Assembly (NCBI RefSeq): GCF_007830335.1 | Contig: NZ_VLKU01000002.1 | Location: forward strand, 62,001 to 126,000 | Length of the DNA stretch: 64,000 nucleotides | Reading direction: 5' to 3' | Source: Paracoccus sulfuroxidans | GTDB taxonomy: Bacteria > Pseudomonadota > Alphaproteobacteria > Rhodobacterales > Rhodobacteraceae | Notes under the pieces: model-generated | Databases searched by the model: none | Told to the model about the DNA's origin: nothing | What the model saw: only the letters and a program-made list of their open reading frames with translations | Translations under genes and position numbers: made by a program | In this document: positions 48,377 to 56,564 of the stretch, piece after piece | Layout: each line of letters opens with the position of its first letter | Numbering within the stretch: the first letter of the stretch is position 1

Positions 48377-49156
48377 TCAGAAGTTCACGCTTACGTTGGG
48401 TAGGTGCAGCTCATTGATCAGGTCGCGCAGCTCTTGCCGGGCCGCGATGTTCGACATGCTCAGCTGCTCGGTCCCGATGTCCTTGAGATCCAGCAGCGTC
48501 AGGCCGCGCGGGAAAAGCTCGCGGAAGATCACGCGTTCCGAGAAACCCGGCGCGACGCGGAAACCGATGCGCTTCGACAGCGTCGCCAGCGCGCCGCCGA
48601 CCTTGCGCTTGTTGTGCATCTGCTGCGTGCCCAGACGGTTGCGCAGCACCAGCCAGTCGATGGGGCCCGCGCCCGCCTCGCCCCGCATCTGACGGGCGGA
48701 CCAGACCATCTCGGCATAGATCGAGGGGCCCAGCACCTTCCCTTCGGGCGACATGCGCGCCAGCAGGTCGAAGTCGATGAAGCTGTCGTTCATCGGCGTC
48801 ACCAGCGTATCGGCCAGCGAATGCGCCATCTGCGACAGCCGCGTGTGCGAGCCGGGGCAGTCCAGCAGGATGAACTCGCAGTTTTGGTCCAGCTGCGCGA
48901 CCGCCGCCGAAAGCGGGTCGATACCGTCCTGCTCGGCCTCGAGCGTCATCAGCTGCGGTGTTGGCAGGTCCAACCCCTCGCGCTTCATGAAGGCCATGCG
49001 GTTTTCCAGATAGCGCGCAAAGCTGCGCTGGCGCACGTCAAGATCAAGCGCGCCGACGCGATGGCCCATGCGCGCCAGCGCCGTTGCCACATGCATCGAG
49101 GTGGTCGATTTGCCCGAGCCACCCTTTTCGTTCCCGACGACGATGATATGCGCCAC
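48377..49156 (-). CDS. mipZ: Division plane positioning ATPase MipZ
   Basis: A 259-residue ParA/MinD-like ATPase with the deviant Walker A GNEKGGSGKSTTSMHVA (residues ~8-20). The later LDLDVRQRSFARYLENR and LLDCPGSHTRLSQMAHS are characteristic of MipZ. It forms a gradient from the poles by binding ParB and inhibits FtsZ near them, replacing MinCD. No Min genes are seen nearby. The gene is divergent from a small-ORF pair, with 253 bases between. Confidence 0.93.
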   Translation of the reverse strand: MAHIIVVGNEKGGSGKSTTSMHVATALARMGHRVGALDLDVRQRSFARYLENRMAFMKREGLDLPTPQLMTLEAEQDGIDPLSAAVAQLDQNCEFILLDCPGSHTRLSQMAHSLADTLVTPMNDSFIDFDLLARMSPEGKVLGPSIYAEMVWSARQMRGEAGAGPIDWLVLRNRLGTQQMHNKRKVGGALATLSKRIGFRVAPGFSERVIFRELFPRGLTLLDLKDIGTEQLSMSNIAARQELRDLINELHLPNVSVNF

Positions 49157-49345
49157 GAATCCCCCTGATCCTCAGCCTAAGGCGGGCGGACCTTATGCCG
49201 CGAAGGTCGCAAAGAAAAGCCGCCAATCCCCCAAGAGGCTCTGGGTGCGGCAGCTTGGGCACCCCCTGCCCGGCGCGTGCAATACACGGTATTTTTTCAG
49301 AAATTTAATCACGACATTACGAGTCGATTTTTCTTCTTGCAATAC

Positions 49346-49362
49346 ACGACAAACAGTGTCGT
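49346..49362. promoter_or_regulatory. Inverted repeat in the promoter of the small-ORF pair
   Basis: ACGACA-5-TGTCGT, perfect 6-bp arms, between a weak -35-like TTGCAA (49337) and TAATAT (49362-49367). A further ACGACA half-site is at 49311-49316, and GCAATACACG occurs twice (49279-, 49339-). The layout is like a repressor operator. No regulator gene is adjacent. Confidence 0.45.
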
Positions 49363-49409
49363 AATATAGGTGTATCCAGAACGGGTCACTTCAGGGAAAG
49401 GAGCCAGAG

Positions 49410-49658
49410 ATGACCATGTTTAACCATCTGTCGACCTTTGCCGATTGTGCGATGAAGGTCACGCCCGACACCGGCGCGCGGTTTGCGGTCACGCTGATCG
49501 ATCGCCGCAAGGGCAAGCCGCATCACATTTCGGGAATTCCCTTGACGCTGATGACTTCTGATCCGGAGGCCGCTTCGGAAGACCTGCTGCGCAACCGTGA
49601 CCCGTCCCTCTGGGGGGTCATTGTCGAGAAACGTGATCGGAAAGGACGTATCCAATGA
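49410..49658 (+). CDS. Small protein of unknown function, first of a pair
   Basis: An 82-residue ORF (MTMFNHLSTFADCAMKVTPD...), mixed polar, no membrane helix, no family I recognise. AAAGGAG precedes the ATG at a good distance. It overlaps the next small ORF by four bases (ATGA), supporting translation of both. The upstream region is AT-rich with an inverted repeat, and a terminator follows the pair. MipZ is transcribed in the other direction. Confidence 0.6.
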   Translation: MTMFNHLSTFADCAMKVTPDTGARFAVTLIDRRKGKPHHISGIPLTLMTSDPEAASEDLLRNRDPSLWGVIVEKRDRKGRIQ

Positions 49659-49858
49659 GCTTCATCGAACGCATTGCCACCAGCGGATATGCCACCATCG
49701 CGCTGTCCAAATATCAAAGCGCGCAGGGCCCGGTTCTGCGCAAGCTGCGCGACGGCCGCGTGGTGATCGACACCGGCAATGGCCGCCTGACGGGCCTGCC
49801 GCTGAACGAACCCGCGCCCACGCCGCGCGCCTGGCTGCCGTTGTTTGCGGGGTTCTGA
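49655..49858 (+). CDS. Small protein of unknown function, second of a pair
   Basis: A 67-residue ORF (MSFIERIATSGYATIALSKY...) with a GLPLNEPAPTPRAWLPLF end. No membrane helix and no recognised family. It starts inside the previous small ORF's stop (ATGA). Tight coupling and the shared terminator indicate that the pair functions together, perhaps as a small toxin-antitoxin-like or phage-derived module, but the evidence is thin. Confidence 0.6.
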   Translation: MSFIERIATSGYATIALSKYQSAQGPVLRKLRDGRVVIDTGNGRLTGLPLNEPAPTPRAWLPLFAGF

Positions 49859-49910
49859 CCCTGCCCCGGTTTTCCGTGGTCACGCGGGACGAAGTCGACC
49901 ATGGAAATGA

Positions 49911-49936
49911 AAACGCCGCCCTTCGGGGCGGCGTTT
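49911..49936. terminator. Bidirectional hairpin between the small-ORF pair and rpmE
   Basis: AAACGCCGCCC / GGGCGGCGTTT, perfect 11-bp stem with the stable TTCG loop and A/T ends. It serves both the plus-strand pair and the minus-strand rpmE end. Confidence 0.8.
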
Positions 49937-49958
49937 GCATCTTGACGGGTCGTCAGGC

Positions 49959-50180
49959 TCAGAAGCCCAGACCGGCGTATTTATTCTTGAACTTCGAGAC
50001 GCGACCGCCGGTGTCCATCAGACGCGACGAGCCGCCGGTCCATGCCGGGTGCGAGGTCGGGTCGATGTCCAGCGACATGGTTTCGCCTTCCTTGCCCCAG
50101 GTGGTGCGGGTCTGGAACACGGTGCCGTCCGTCATCTTGACGTCGATCATGTGATACGCGGGGTGAATGTCTTTTTTCAT
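49959..50180 (-). CDS. rpmE: 50S ribosomal protein L31
   Basis: A 73-residue L31 with the family opening [20 protein letters not shown] and the typical [14 protein letters not shown]. It lacks the CxxC zinc site of type A L31 (no Cys pairs visible), so it is the C-minus form. It lies 11 bases downstream of rplS on the same strand. Confidence 0.95.
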   Translation of the reverse strand: MKKDIHPAYHMIDVKMTDGTVFQTRTTWGKEGETMSLDIDPTSHPAWTGGSSRLMDTGGRVSKFKNKYAGLGF

Positions 50181-50191
50181 GACTCGACTCC

Positions 50192-50572
50192 TCAGGCCTT
50201 GGCTTCAGCTTTGGGCTTGTAGTTGGTGACTTCCTTGATCCGCGCCGACTTGCCGCGACGATCGCGCAGGTAGTACAGCTTGGCGCGGCGGACACGGCCA
50301 CGGCGCACGACGGTGATCGAGTCGACATTGGTCGAGTACAGCGGGAACACACGCTCCACGCCCTCGCCGAACGAGATCTTGCGAACGGTGAAGGAAGCGC
50401 CGATGCCGCCGCCCTTGCGCGAGATGACGACGCCTTCGTACATCTGAACGCGGGTGCGCGTGCCTTCGGTCACTTTATAGCCGACGCGAACGGTGTCGCC
50501 GGCTTTGAAATCCGGAATTTCCTTGCCGAGCGAGGCGATCTGCTCGGCTTCGAGTTGGGCGATCAGGTTCAT
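50192..50572 (-). CDS. rplS: 50S ribosomal protein L19
   Basis: A 126-residue L19. It contains [37 protein letters not shown] and [15 protein letters not shown] start at 50572 with AAAAGGA upstream; the in-frame ATG six codons earlier has no ribosome site. A slightly long Lys/Ala-rich tail is visible. It ends the trmD-rplS order known from many bacteria. Confidence 0.95.
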   Translation of the reverse strand: MNLIAQLEAEQIASLGKEIPDFKAGDTVRVGYKVTEGTRTRVQMYEGVVISRKGGGIGASFTVRKISFGEGVERVFPLYSTNVDSITVVRRGRVRRAKLYYLRDRRGKSARIKEVTNYKPKAEAKA

Positions 50573-50576
50573 CGCA

Positions 50577-51467
50577 TTAATCCTTTTCATGCTCGCGGTA
50601 GCCCCGCGATTGGTCTGATGCGCCCGAGAGCTGTCGGTCCTTTGTCGGGTCCATACCAGATTTACGGTCCTGATATGCCCGCCACAGGTCGGGGCGGCGT
50701 TCCTTGGTCAGCCTTGCGGCTTCTTCACCCCTCCAATTGGCAATAGCCGCGTGATTTCCCGACAGAAGAACTTCCGGGATCGCGCGGCCTTCCCATTGGG
50801 CGGGCTTCGTGTACTGAGGGTGTTCAAGCAGACCGTCGGAAAAGGATTCCTCGGCCAAGGACGCCTGATTCCCCAGCACGCGCGGTATAAGGCGAACTGT
50901 CGCGTCAATCAAGACCTGAGCGGCAAGCTCTCCGCCGGTCAGGACATAGTCGCCAATGCTGATTTCCTCGATCCCGTAGGCCTCGAGGACGCGCTCATCC
51001 ACGCCTTCGAACCGACCGCAGATCAGGGTGATGCCCGGACCCTGCGCCAGTTCGCGCGCACGGGCCTGCGTCAGCGGCTTGCCGCGCGGGGACATATAGA
51101 CGACGGGGAGCGCCCTGCCCTGCGCGTCAGAGCGCGCGGCCTCCAGCGCGCGGGCCATGACATCGGCGCGGATCACCATGCCCGCACCGCCGCCCGCAGG
51201 CGTGTCATCGACGTTGCGATGCTTGCCCTCGCCGAATTCGCGCAGGTGAATGCTGCGCAGGTTCCACAGCCCATCGGCCAGCGCCTTGCCGGTCAGCGAC
51301 AGGCCCAGAATTCCGGGAAACGCCTCAGGGAAGAGCGTGATGATCTGCGCGGTCCAGGCACCCTCAACCTCGCGACCCTCCATCAGGTCGCGCGGCTGCG
51401 CCGACAGGCGCACGCTCATCCGGCCATGCGATCTGGCAGCCGGGGGATCGGTCTTGTCGCCCGGCAT
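50577..51467 (-). CDS. trmD: tRNA (guanine-37-N1)-methyltransferase
   Basis: A 296-residue SPOUT methyltransferase that makes m1G37. The knot motifs include [54 protein letters not shown] and a late [12 protein letters not shown], all diagnostic. The first ~40 residues extend beyond E. coli TrmD, usual in Rhodobacteraceae. The start at 51467 overlaps the upstream membrane protein stop (TGATG). Confidence 0.95.
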   Translation of the reverse strand: MPGDKTDPPAARSHGRMSVRLSAQPRDLMEGREVEGAWTAQIITLFPEAFPGILGLSLTGKALADGLWNLRSIHLREFGEGKHRNVDDTPAGGGAGMVIRADVMARALEAARSDAQGRALPVVYMSPRGKPLTQARARELAQGPGITLICGRFEGVDERVLEAYGIEEISIGDYVLTGGELAAQVLIDATVRLIPRVLGNQASLAEESFSDGLLEHPQYTKPAQWEGRAIPEVLLSGNHAAIANWRGEEAARLTKERRPDLWRAYQDRKSGMDPTKDRQLSGASDQSRGYREHEKD

Positions 51468-51811
51468 CAGAACTTGTCGGGATGGCGCAGAAGACTGCCT
51501 GCGACCGTCATCAGCACGCCCAGGATCGCCACGCCCAGCGGCACCCAGACCTGCACGTTCCAGGGCTGATCGCCAACCAGAGCACGGCCCAGCCACCACA
51601 GCCCCATGCAGATCCCGCCGACGATCACGACCCCAAGGGCCAGACGCACCGGATCGGGATGCACGCCGCGCACCGCGAAGCGAGGGATGACGCCCGCAAG
51701 GATGATCGGCGCGAACACATAGGCATAGGGGTCGCTATTGCCTGCAAGCCCCTGCAGCAACGGCGCCAGCAGCATCAGCACGATGCCTGCTCCGGTCAGA
51801 CTGCGACGCAT
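51467..51811 (-). CDS. Small membrane protein between rimM and trmD
   Basis: A 114-residue protein with an N-terminal helix and two or three further hydrophobic segments ([39 protein letters not shown]). No family I recognise. AGGAGG precedes the ATG at 51811, and both its ends overlap neighbouring genes by one base (TGATG), so it is firmly embedded in the operon. Function unknown. Confidence 0.75.
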   Translation of the reverse strand: MRRSLTGAGIVLMLLAPLLQGLAGNSDPYAYVFAPIILAGVIPRFAVRGVHPDPVRLALGVVIVGGICMGLWWLGRALVGDQPWNVQVWVPLGVAILGVLMTVAGSLLRHPDKF

Positions 51812-52308
51812 CACTCCTCCTGGTCTTGCGGCGGGTCGGCGACGATGCGGCCTTTGGCAAGGTCGACCGTCGGCACGAAGGCCCGCGTGAATGGCAGCAT
51901 CATGGCACGAGGACCAGTGATCTCAAGGATATCGCCCGCGCCGTGGTCATAGATCGCGCGCACGCGCCCCATGACGACCCCGCCGGTATCGACCACCTCA
52001 AGCCCGATCAGATCGGCATGATAGAATTCATCATCGGGCAGCGACGGCAGCGCGGACCGGTCGGCCCACAGCGTCACGCCCTTCAGCGCCTCGGCATCCT
52101 CGCGGGTCTGAACCCCGGTCAGCCTTGCGCCCAGACCGCCCGTCACCGGACGGGTCAGGCGGACAGAGAAACTCTGTCCGCCCGTTTCGTTCCACAGCGG
52201 GCCATAGGTCGCGATGTCCTTCGGCTCGGCGCAGAAGCTTTTCAGCCGCACCTCGCCATGGACGCCAAAGGCGCCCGCGATCGCCCCCACGCAGACCCGC
52301 TCGGACAT
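51811..52308 (-). CDS. rimM: Ribosome maturation factor RimM
   Basis: A 165-residue 30S maturation factor. The N-terminus VCVGAIAGAFGVHGEVRLKSF is the RimM signature and the C-terminal PRC-barrel-like domain is seen at DLIGLEVVDTGGVVMGRVRAIYDHGAGDILEI. It binds S19 near the 30S head. It starts two bases after rpsP ends. Confidence 0.95.
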   Translation of the reverse strand: MSERVCVGAIAGAFGVHGEVRLKSFCAEPKDIATYGPLWNETGGQSFSVRLTRPVTGGLGARLTGVQTREDAEALKGVTLWADRSALPSLPDDEFYHADLIGLEVVDTGGVVMGRVRAIYDHGAGDILEITGPRAMMLPFTRAFVPTVDLAKGRIVADPPQDQEE

Positions 52309-52310
52309 GA

Positions 52311-52685
52311 TTATTCCGAAGCCGCTTCTTCGGCCGGAGCGTTGGCCGCAGCCTCACGCGCAGCGCGCTTCTCGGCGCGGTCCTTCGCAGCCTTGCCCGG
52401 CTCGCCCTTTTTCAGGTTCTTGCGCTCGGTCTTCGGCTTCGCGCCAGCGGCTTCCAGGAAGCGGGCCACGCGGTCGGTCGGCTGGGCGCCCTGGCTCAGC
52501 CAGTACTGCACGCGCTCCATGTTCAGCTTGACGCGGTCTTCCGAATCTTTCGGCAGCAGCGGGTTGTAGGTGCCCAGCTTCTCCAGGAAGCGGCCATCGC
52601 GCGGCATGCGCGAGTCGGTGGCGACGACGGCATAGTGCGGGCGCTTCTTCGAGCCACCACGGGCCAGACGGATCTTCATTGCCAT
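52311..52685 (-). CDS. rpsP: 30S ribosomal protein S16
   Basis: A 124-residue S16 ([20 protein letters not shown]), with a basic, Ala-rich tail beyond the usual ~80 residues, a common alphaproteobacterial extension. GGAG precedes the start. It heads the rpsP-rimM-trmD-rplS order. Confidence 0.95.
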   Translation of the reverse strand: MAMKIRLARGGSKKRPHYAVVATDSRMPRDGRFLEKLGTYNPLLPKDSEDRVKLNMERVQYWLSQGAQPTDRVARFLEAAGAKPKTERKNLKKGEPGKAAKDRAEKRAAREAAANAPAEEAASE

Positions 52686-52733
52686 TGGGTCTTCTCCTTT
52701 AAAATGGCGTCGTTGCGGCGGATGAGGTCCGCC

Positions 52734-53030
52734 TTACGATTGGTGTTGGATGTGATGCCGGATGACTTCCGAGATCACGAAGTTCAGGAATTTGCGCGCG
52801 AATTCCGGGTCGAGGTCGGCCTCGCGCGCGAGGCGTTCCAGCCGCTCGATCTGGCTCGCCTCGCGGGCGGGATCGGACGGAGGAAGATCGTGTTCGGCCT
52901 TCAGGCGGCCGACGGATTGGGTGTGCTTGAACCGTTCGGCCAGCGTATAGACAAGGATCGCGTCCAGCCGGTCGATGCTGGCGCGATGCTCTTTCAGAAG
53001 TTCGGCGGCGCGGATCACGGCGTCGGTCAT
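52734..53030 (-). CDS. Chorismate mutase, AroQ class
   Basis: A 98-residue helical protein with the AroQ layout: HRASIDRLDAILVYTLAERF carries the R and D of the active site, and KVxxR-like and later residues follow (SVGRLKAEHDLPPSDPAREA). It turns chorismate to prephenate for Phe and Tyr. Fusion to prephenate dehydrogenase or dehydratase is absent. It lies between the S16 and GNAT genes on the same strand. Confidence 0.9.
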   Translation of the reverse strand: MTDAVIRAAELLKEHRASIDRLDAILVYTLAERFKHTQSVGRLKAEHDLPPSDPAREASQIERLERLAREADLDPEFARKFLNFVISEVIRHHIQHQS

Positions 53031-53061
53031 GAACGATCCTTCTGGCTGGCGGAAATTGCGG

Positions 53062-53583
53062 TCACAGGATCACCTTCGGATGGCGGAAGATGATGCAGGG
53101 CTCGTCGCGGATCACGGTCTCGCTCTCGGGTTCGGCACCCAGACGGCGCGCGAGCTTGGCCGAGGCATGGTTCTCCGGCGCGATCAGCGAGATCAGCGGG
53201 CCAAAGCCCATTTCGGCGTAGGCATGGTTGCGCACGGCGACCGCAGCCTCATAGGCCAGCCCCTTGCCGTCGAAGCCTTCATAGATATGCCAGCCCAGTT
53301 CCGGCTCGGGCCAGTCCAGATGATGGCCAATGCCGACGCGGCCTGCGGTCGCGCCGGTGGCCTTGTCTTCCAGAATCCACCAGCCGAAGCCGCGCATGAT
53401 CCAATGCCCGGTCACCACCATCAGCGAGTTCCACGACTGCCACGGTTCCATCGGACCGCCCACGAATTTCGAGCGCTCCGACAGACCGAAGGCCACGAAA
53501 GCATCCAAATCCGTCAGGCGCGGCTCGCGCAGGATCAGGCGTTCGGTTTCAAGGACGGGGATTTGGACAGAGAGATCGGCCAC
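53062..53583 (-). CDS. GNAT family N-acetyltransferase
   Basis: A 173-residue protein of the RimJ/RimL-like GNAT branch: LETERLILREPRLTDLDAFVAF at the N-terminus, a GHWIMRGFGWWILEDKATG middle and a CoA loop-like region around AGRVGIGHHLDWPEPELGWHIY. The acetyl acceptor is unknown. It starts four bases after ffh and so lies in its transcript. Confidence 0.85.
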   Translation of the reverse strand: MADLSVQIPVLETERLILREPRLTDLDAFVAFGLSERSKFVGGPMEPWQSWNSLMVVTGHWIMRGFGWWILEDKATGATAGRVGIGHHLDWPEPELGWHIYEGFDGKGLAYEAAVAVRNHAYAEMGFGPLISLIAPENHASAKLARRLGAEPESETVIRDEPCIIFRHPKVIL

Positions 53584-53586
53584 GGC

Positions 53587-55083
53587 TTATTTCTTCCCGA
53601 AAAGGCCCGATAGACCGCCCGGCAGGCCCATACCGCCCAGCTGGCCGCCCAGACCCTTCGGGTCCTGCAGCATCTTGGTCGCCTCGGCCATTTTCTCGGG
53701 ATCGACATTGGCCATATCCGGCAGACCGCCACCCTTGCCGGTCATCGCGCGCATCGCCTGCTTCAGCATGCCGCCCTTGCCCATCTTGCCAAGTTTCTTC
53801 ATGGTATCAGCCATTTGCTTCTGCATCTTCAGAAGCTTGTTCAGCTCGGACACCTCCATGCCCGCACCCGAGGCGATCCGCTTCTTGCGGCTGGCCTGCA
53901 GCATGTCGGGGTTGGCGCGTTCCTTCTTGGTCATCGAGTTGATCAGCGCGATCTGCTGACGGATGACCTTGTCGTCAAAGCCTGCGGCCTCGGCCTGCTT
54001 GGCCATTTTGCCCATGCCCGGCATCATCGACATGATCGACTGCATGCCGCCCATCTTCATCATCTGCTCAAGCTGGCTTTTCAGGTCGTTCATGTTGAAC
54101 AGACCCTTCTGGAAGCGCTTCATCATGCGCTCGGCCTGTTCGACCTCCAGCACTTCCTGCGCTTTTTCGACCAGAGCGACGATGTCGCCCATGCCAAGGA
54201 TGCGGCCCGCGACGCGCTGCGCGTCGAAGGTTTCCAGCGCGTCCATCTTTTCGCCAAGGCCGACGAAGCGGATCGGCTTGCCGGTCACGGCACGCATCGA
54301 CAGCGCCGCACCGCCACGGCCATCGCCGTCCATCCGCGTCAGAACGACGCCCGAGATGCCGACCTTGCCGTCGAATTCCGTCGCGACGTTCACCGCGTCC
54401 TGACCGGTCAGGCCGTCGACCACCAGCAGCGTCTCGCGCGGGTTGGCTACGTCACGGACGGCCTGAACCTCGTCCATCAGCACTTCGTCGATGTGCAGAC
54501 GTCCGGCGGTGTCCAGCATATAGACGTCATAGCCACCCAGCGACGCCTGCTGTTTCGCACGCTTCGCGATCTGGACGGCGTTTTCGCCCGGCACGATCGG
54601 CAGGGTATCGACGCCGATCTGCTGACCCAGAATCGCCAGCTGCTCCATGGCCGCCGGGCGGTTGGTATCCAGCGAGGCCAGCAGGACGCGCTTCTTCTCG
54701 CGGTCCTTCAGGCGTTTCGCCAGTTTCGCGGTGGTCGTCGTCTTGCCCGAGCCCTGAAGGCCGACCATCAGGATCGGCGCGGGCGGGTTGTCGATGCGCA
54801 GCGTGTCGGGCTCACCCTCGCCCTGCAGAACCTTGATCAGCTCGTCATGGACGATCTTCACGACCTGCTGGCCGGGGGTGATCGATTTCGTGACCGAAGC
54901 TCCGGTGGCCTTGGCGGTCACCGTCTTCACGAACTGGCGCGCAACCGGCAGCGAGACATCCGCCTCAAGCAGGGCCACACGCACCTCGCGCATGGCGGCG
55001 GTGACGTCATCCTCGGACAGAGCGCCCTGCTTCGTCAGCCGGTCGAAGACGCCACCAAGGCGATCGGACAGGTTTTCAAACAT
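53587..55083 (-). CDS. ffh: Signal recognition particle protein Ffh
   Basis: A 498-residue SRP54-type GTPase for co-translational membrane targeting with 4.5S RNA. The N domain is at MFENLSDRLGGVFDRLTKQG; the G domain has ILMVGLQGSGKTTTTAKLA, DTAGRLHID and TRMDGDGRGGAALS; the M domain is Met-rich (LEQMMKMGGMQSIMSMMPGMG). The start at 55083 follows CAGGAGGG; the frame is open further upstream but that part is a leader. The leader can form three hairpins. Confidence 0.96.
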   Translation of the reverse strand: MFENLSDRLGGVFDRLTKQGALSEDDVTAAMREVRVALLEADVSLPVARQFVKTVTAKATGASVTKSITPGQQVVKIVHDELIKVLQGEGEPDTLRIDNPPAPILMVGLQGSGKTTTTAKLAKRLKDREKKRVLLASLDTNRPAAMEQLAILGQQIGVDTLPIVPGENAVQIAKRAKQQASLGGYDVYMLDTAGRLHIDEVLMDEVQAVRDVANPRETLLVVDGLTGQDAVNVATEFDGKVGISGVVLTRMDGDGRGGAALSMRAVTGKPIRFVGLGEKMDALETFDAQRVAGRILGMGDIVALVEKAQEVLEVEQAERMMKRFQKGLFNMNDLKSQLEQMMKMGGMQSIMSMMPGMGKMAKQAEAAGFDDKVIRQQIALINSMTKKERANPDMLQASRKKRIASGAGMEVSELNKLLKMQKQMADTMKKLGKMGKGGMLKQAMRAMTGKGGGLPDMANVDPEKMAEATKMLQDPKGLGGQLGGMGLPGGLSGLFGKK

Positions 55084-55118
55084 CGGCGGCCCTCCTGTGG
55101 CGCGGCAAAGCAGTGTTG

Positions 55119-55189
55119 CCCCCGTGGGCGCAACGCGCTGACGGGGGGCGATCCCCGGCAAACGGGGACCGGAAGGGCAGACCTTCCGG
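55119..55189 (-). promoter_or_regulatory. Structured 5' leader of ffh
   Basis: Three perfect hairpins lie in a row in the ffh leader: CCGGAAGG/CCTTCCGG (55169-55176 with 55182-55189), CCCCG/CGGGG (55153-55157 with 55163-55167), and CCCCCGT/ACGGGGG (55119-55125 with 55141-55147). All fall between a possible promoter at 55201-55230 and the ATG at 55083. Regulatory meaning is not known. Confidence 0.45.
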
Positions 55190-55200
55190 GAATCTGGGAT

Positions 55201-55230
55201 GGAATAGGACAAATATCGGGAGAAAGTCAA
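55201..55230 (-). promoter_or_regulatory. Candidate promoter for the ffh operon
   Basis: On the minus strand TTGACT (55225-55230) and TATTCC (55201-55206) are 18 bases apart, leaving a leader of ~110 bases before the ffh start. The -10 is only a moderate match. Confidence 0.4.
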
Positions 55231-55595
55231 CCCTTCGGCGCGACAGGTCACGGCAGCCGGACAGGATTGCCCGTGCAAGTTCCGGTTTTTTCCTTTTGCA
55301 GTCAAGCCATACGTGGGCTGGCGATGCCCGGGATTCCATCGATTTCGAGGTGCTCTTTTCCGGTCTGGTTCGAGGCGTCACCCCGGGACCGGAATGGACC
55401 GCAAGAATGGCACTGGTAGTCGGTCATCAGGCGATGGAATATCCCCTGACCGCCCACCTGCCCCAAGACGGTTCTCTCCTTGGGACAGCGGCGGCCCGAA
55501 CCTGCAAAACCGAACCTGCAAAACCCTAGAGCCGGAAATTCCAGCATGCGCATCCTGCCCTGCCCCGCCCCTTCGCCGTCCACAGGGGAACGCTG

Positions 55596-56519
55596 ATGAG
55601 CACGTCCTCCTCGGCGCCCATCTCGGTGCGCATGGGCGCGTCGGACTGGGCGCAACTCCTGCTCCTGTCGCTGATCTGGGGCATGTCCTTTTTCCTGATC
55701 GCCATTGCTGTGCGCGGGCTGCCGGTGCTGACAGTCGTTGCCGCGCGGGTGCTCGTCGCGGCGGTGGTGCTTTGGGCCTATGTGCTGCTGAGCGGGCGCA
55801 GCATCCCGCGTGATCCGAAACTTTGGCTGGCCTTTCTGGTCATCGGCGCGCTCAACAATGTCATCCCGTTTTCGCTGATCTCTTGGGGGCAGACGCAGAT
55901 CCCCTCGGGGCTGGCGTCGATCCTGAATGCGGTGACGCCTTTGTCGACGGTGCTGGTGACGGCGATGTTTCTGGCCGATGAGCGGCCTACGCCTGCCAAG
56001 ATCGCCGGGGTCGTGCTGGGGCTGGGCGGCGTCGCGATCATGATGGGGCTGGATACGCTGGCGGGCCACCGGCTGGCGATCCTGCCGCAGATCGCGGTGC
56101 TGGGGGCGACGCTTTCCTATGCCTGCGCCGGAACCTTTGGCCGCCGCTTTGCCCGCATGGGAATCGACCCGATCGTCACGGCGGCGGGCATGGTCACCGG
56201 CTCCAGCATCCTGCTGGTGCCCGTGGCGCTGCTGATCGACGGGCCGCCGCCTGTGGCCTCGGTTCAGGCCTGGGGCGCGGTCCTGATCATGGGCACGATC
56301 TGCACGGGGCTGGCCTATGTGCTTTACTTCAACGTGCTGGCGCGGGCGGGGGCCACGAATATCTCGCTGGTCACCTTCCTCGTGCCCGTCTCGGCCATCC
56401 TGCTGGGCTGGCTGTTTCTGGAGGAAGAGCTGAACGCCGCGCATGTCTTCGGCATGGTGACCATTGCCGCAGGGCTGCTGCTGATCGACGGGCGGCTGAA
56501 ACTGCGGCGGAAGGGATAG
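55596..56519 (+). CDS. EamA/DMT family transporter
   Basis: A 307-residue protein with ten predicted membrane helices arranged as two EamA repeats, the first opening at WAQLLLLSLIWGMSFFLIAIA and the second at about ILPQIAVLGATLSYACAGTFG. It is a drug/metabolite transporter, likely an exporter of amino acids or other metabolites; no substrate hint is visible. It is convergent with ecm, with a hairpin between them. Confidence 0.9.
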   Translation: MSTSSSAPISVRMGASDWAQLLLLSLIWGMSFFLIAIAVRGLPVLTVVAARVLVAAVVLWAYVLLSGRSIPRDPKLWLAFLVIGALNNVIPFSLISWGQTQIPSGLASILNAVTPLSTVLVTAMFLADERPTPAKIAGVVLGLGGVAIMMGLDTLAGHRLAILPQIAVLGATLSYACAGTFGRRFARMGIDPIVTAAGMVTGSSILLVPVALLIDGPPPVASVQAWGAVLIMGTICTGLAYVLYFNVLARAGATNISLVTFLVPVSAILLGWLFLEEELNAAHVFGMVTIAAGLLLIDGRLKLRRKG

Positions 56520-56522
56520 GCG

Positions 56523-56557
56523 CAGCCCTGGGCGCGGAACCTGCCGCGCCAGGGCTG
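56523..56557. terminator. Hairpin between the EamA gene and ecm
   Basis: CAGCCCT-G-GGCGCGG / CCGCGCC-AGGGCTG: 14 paired bases with one bulged G and a six-base loop. It sits between two convergent genes and lacks a T run. Confidence 0.6.
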
Positions 56558-56564
56558 TCAGAGA

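Larger units (their letters stand above)
55084..55595. other. Intergenic region upstream of ffh and of the EamA gene
   Basis: About 510 bases. The part nearest ffh holds the promoter and hairpins described separately. In the rest (55231-55595) I see no coherent gene, tRNA or repeat, and the short frames there look like chance. A ribosome-site-like AGGGGA precedes the EamA gene. Confidence 0.5.
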
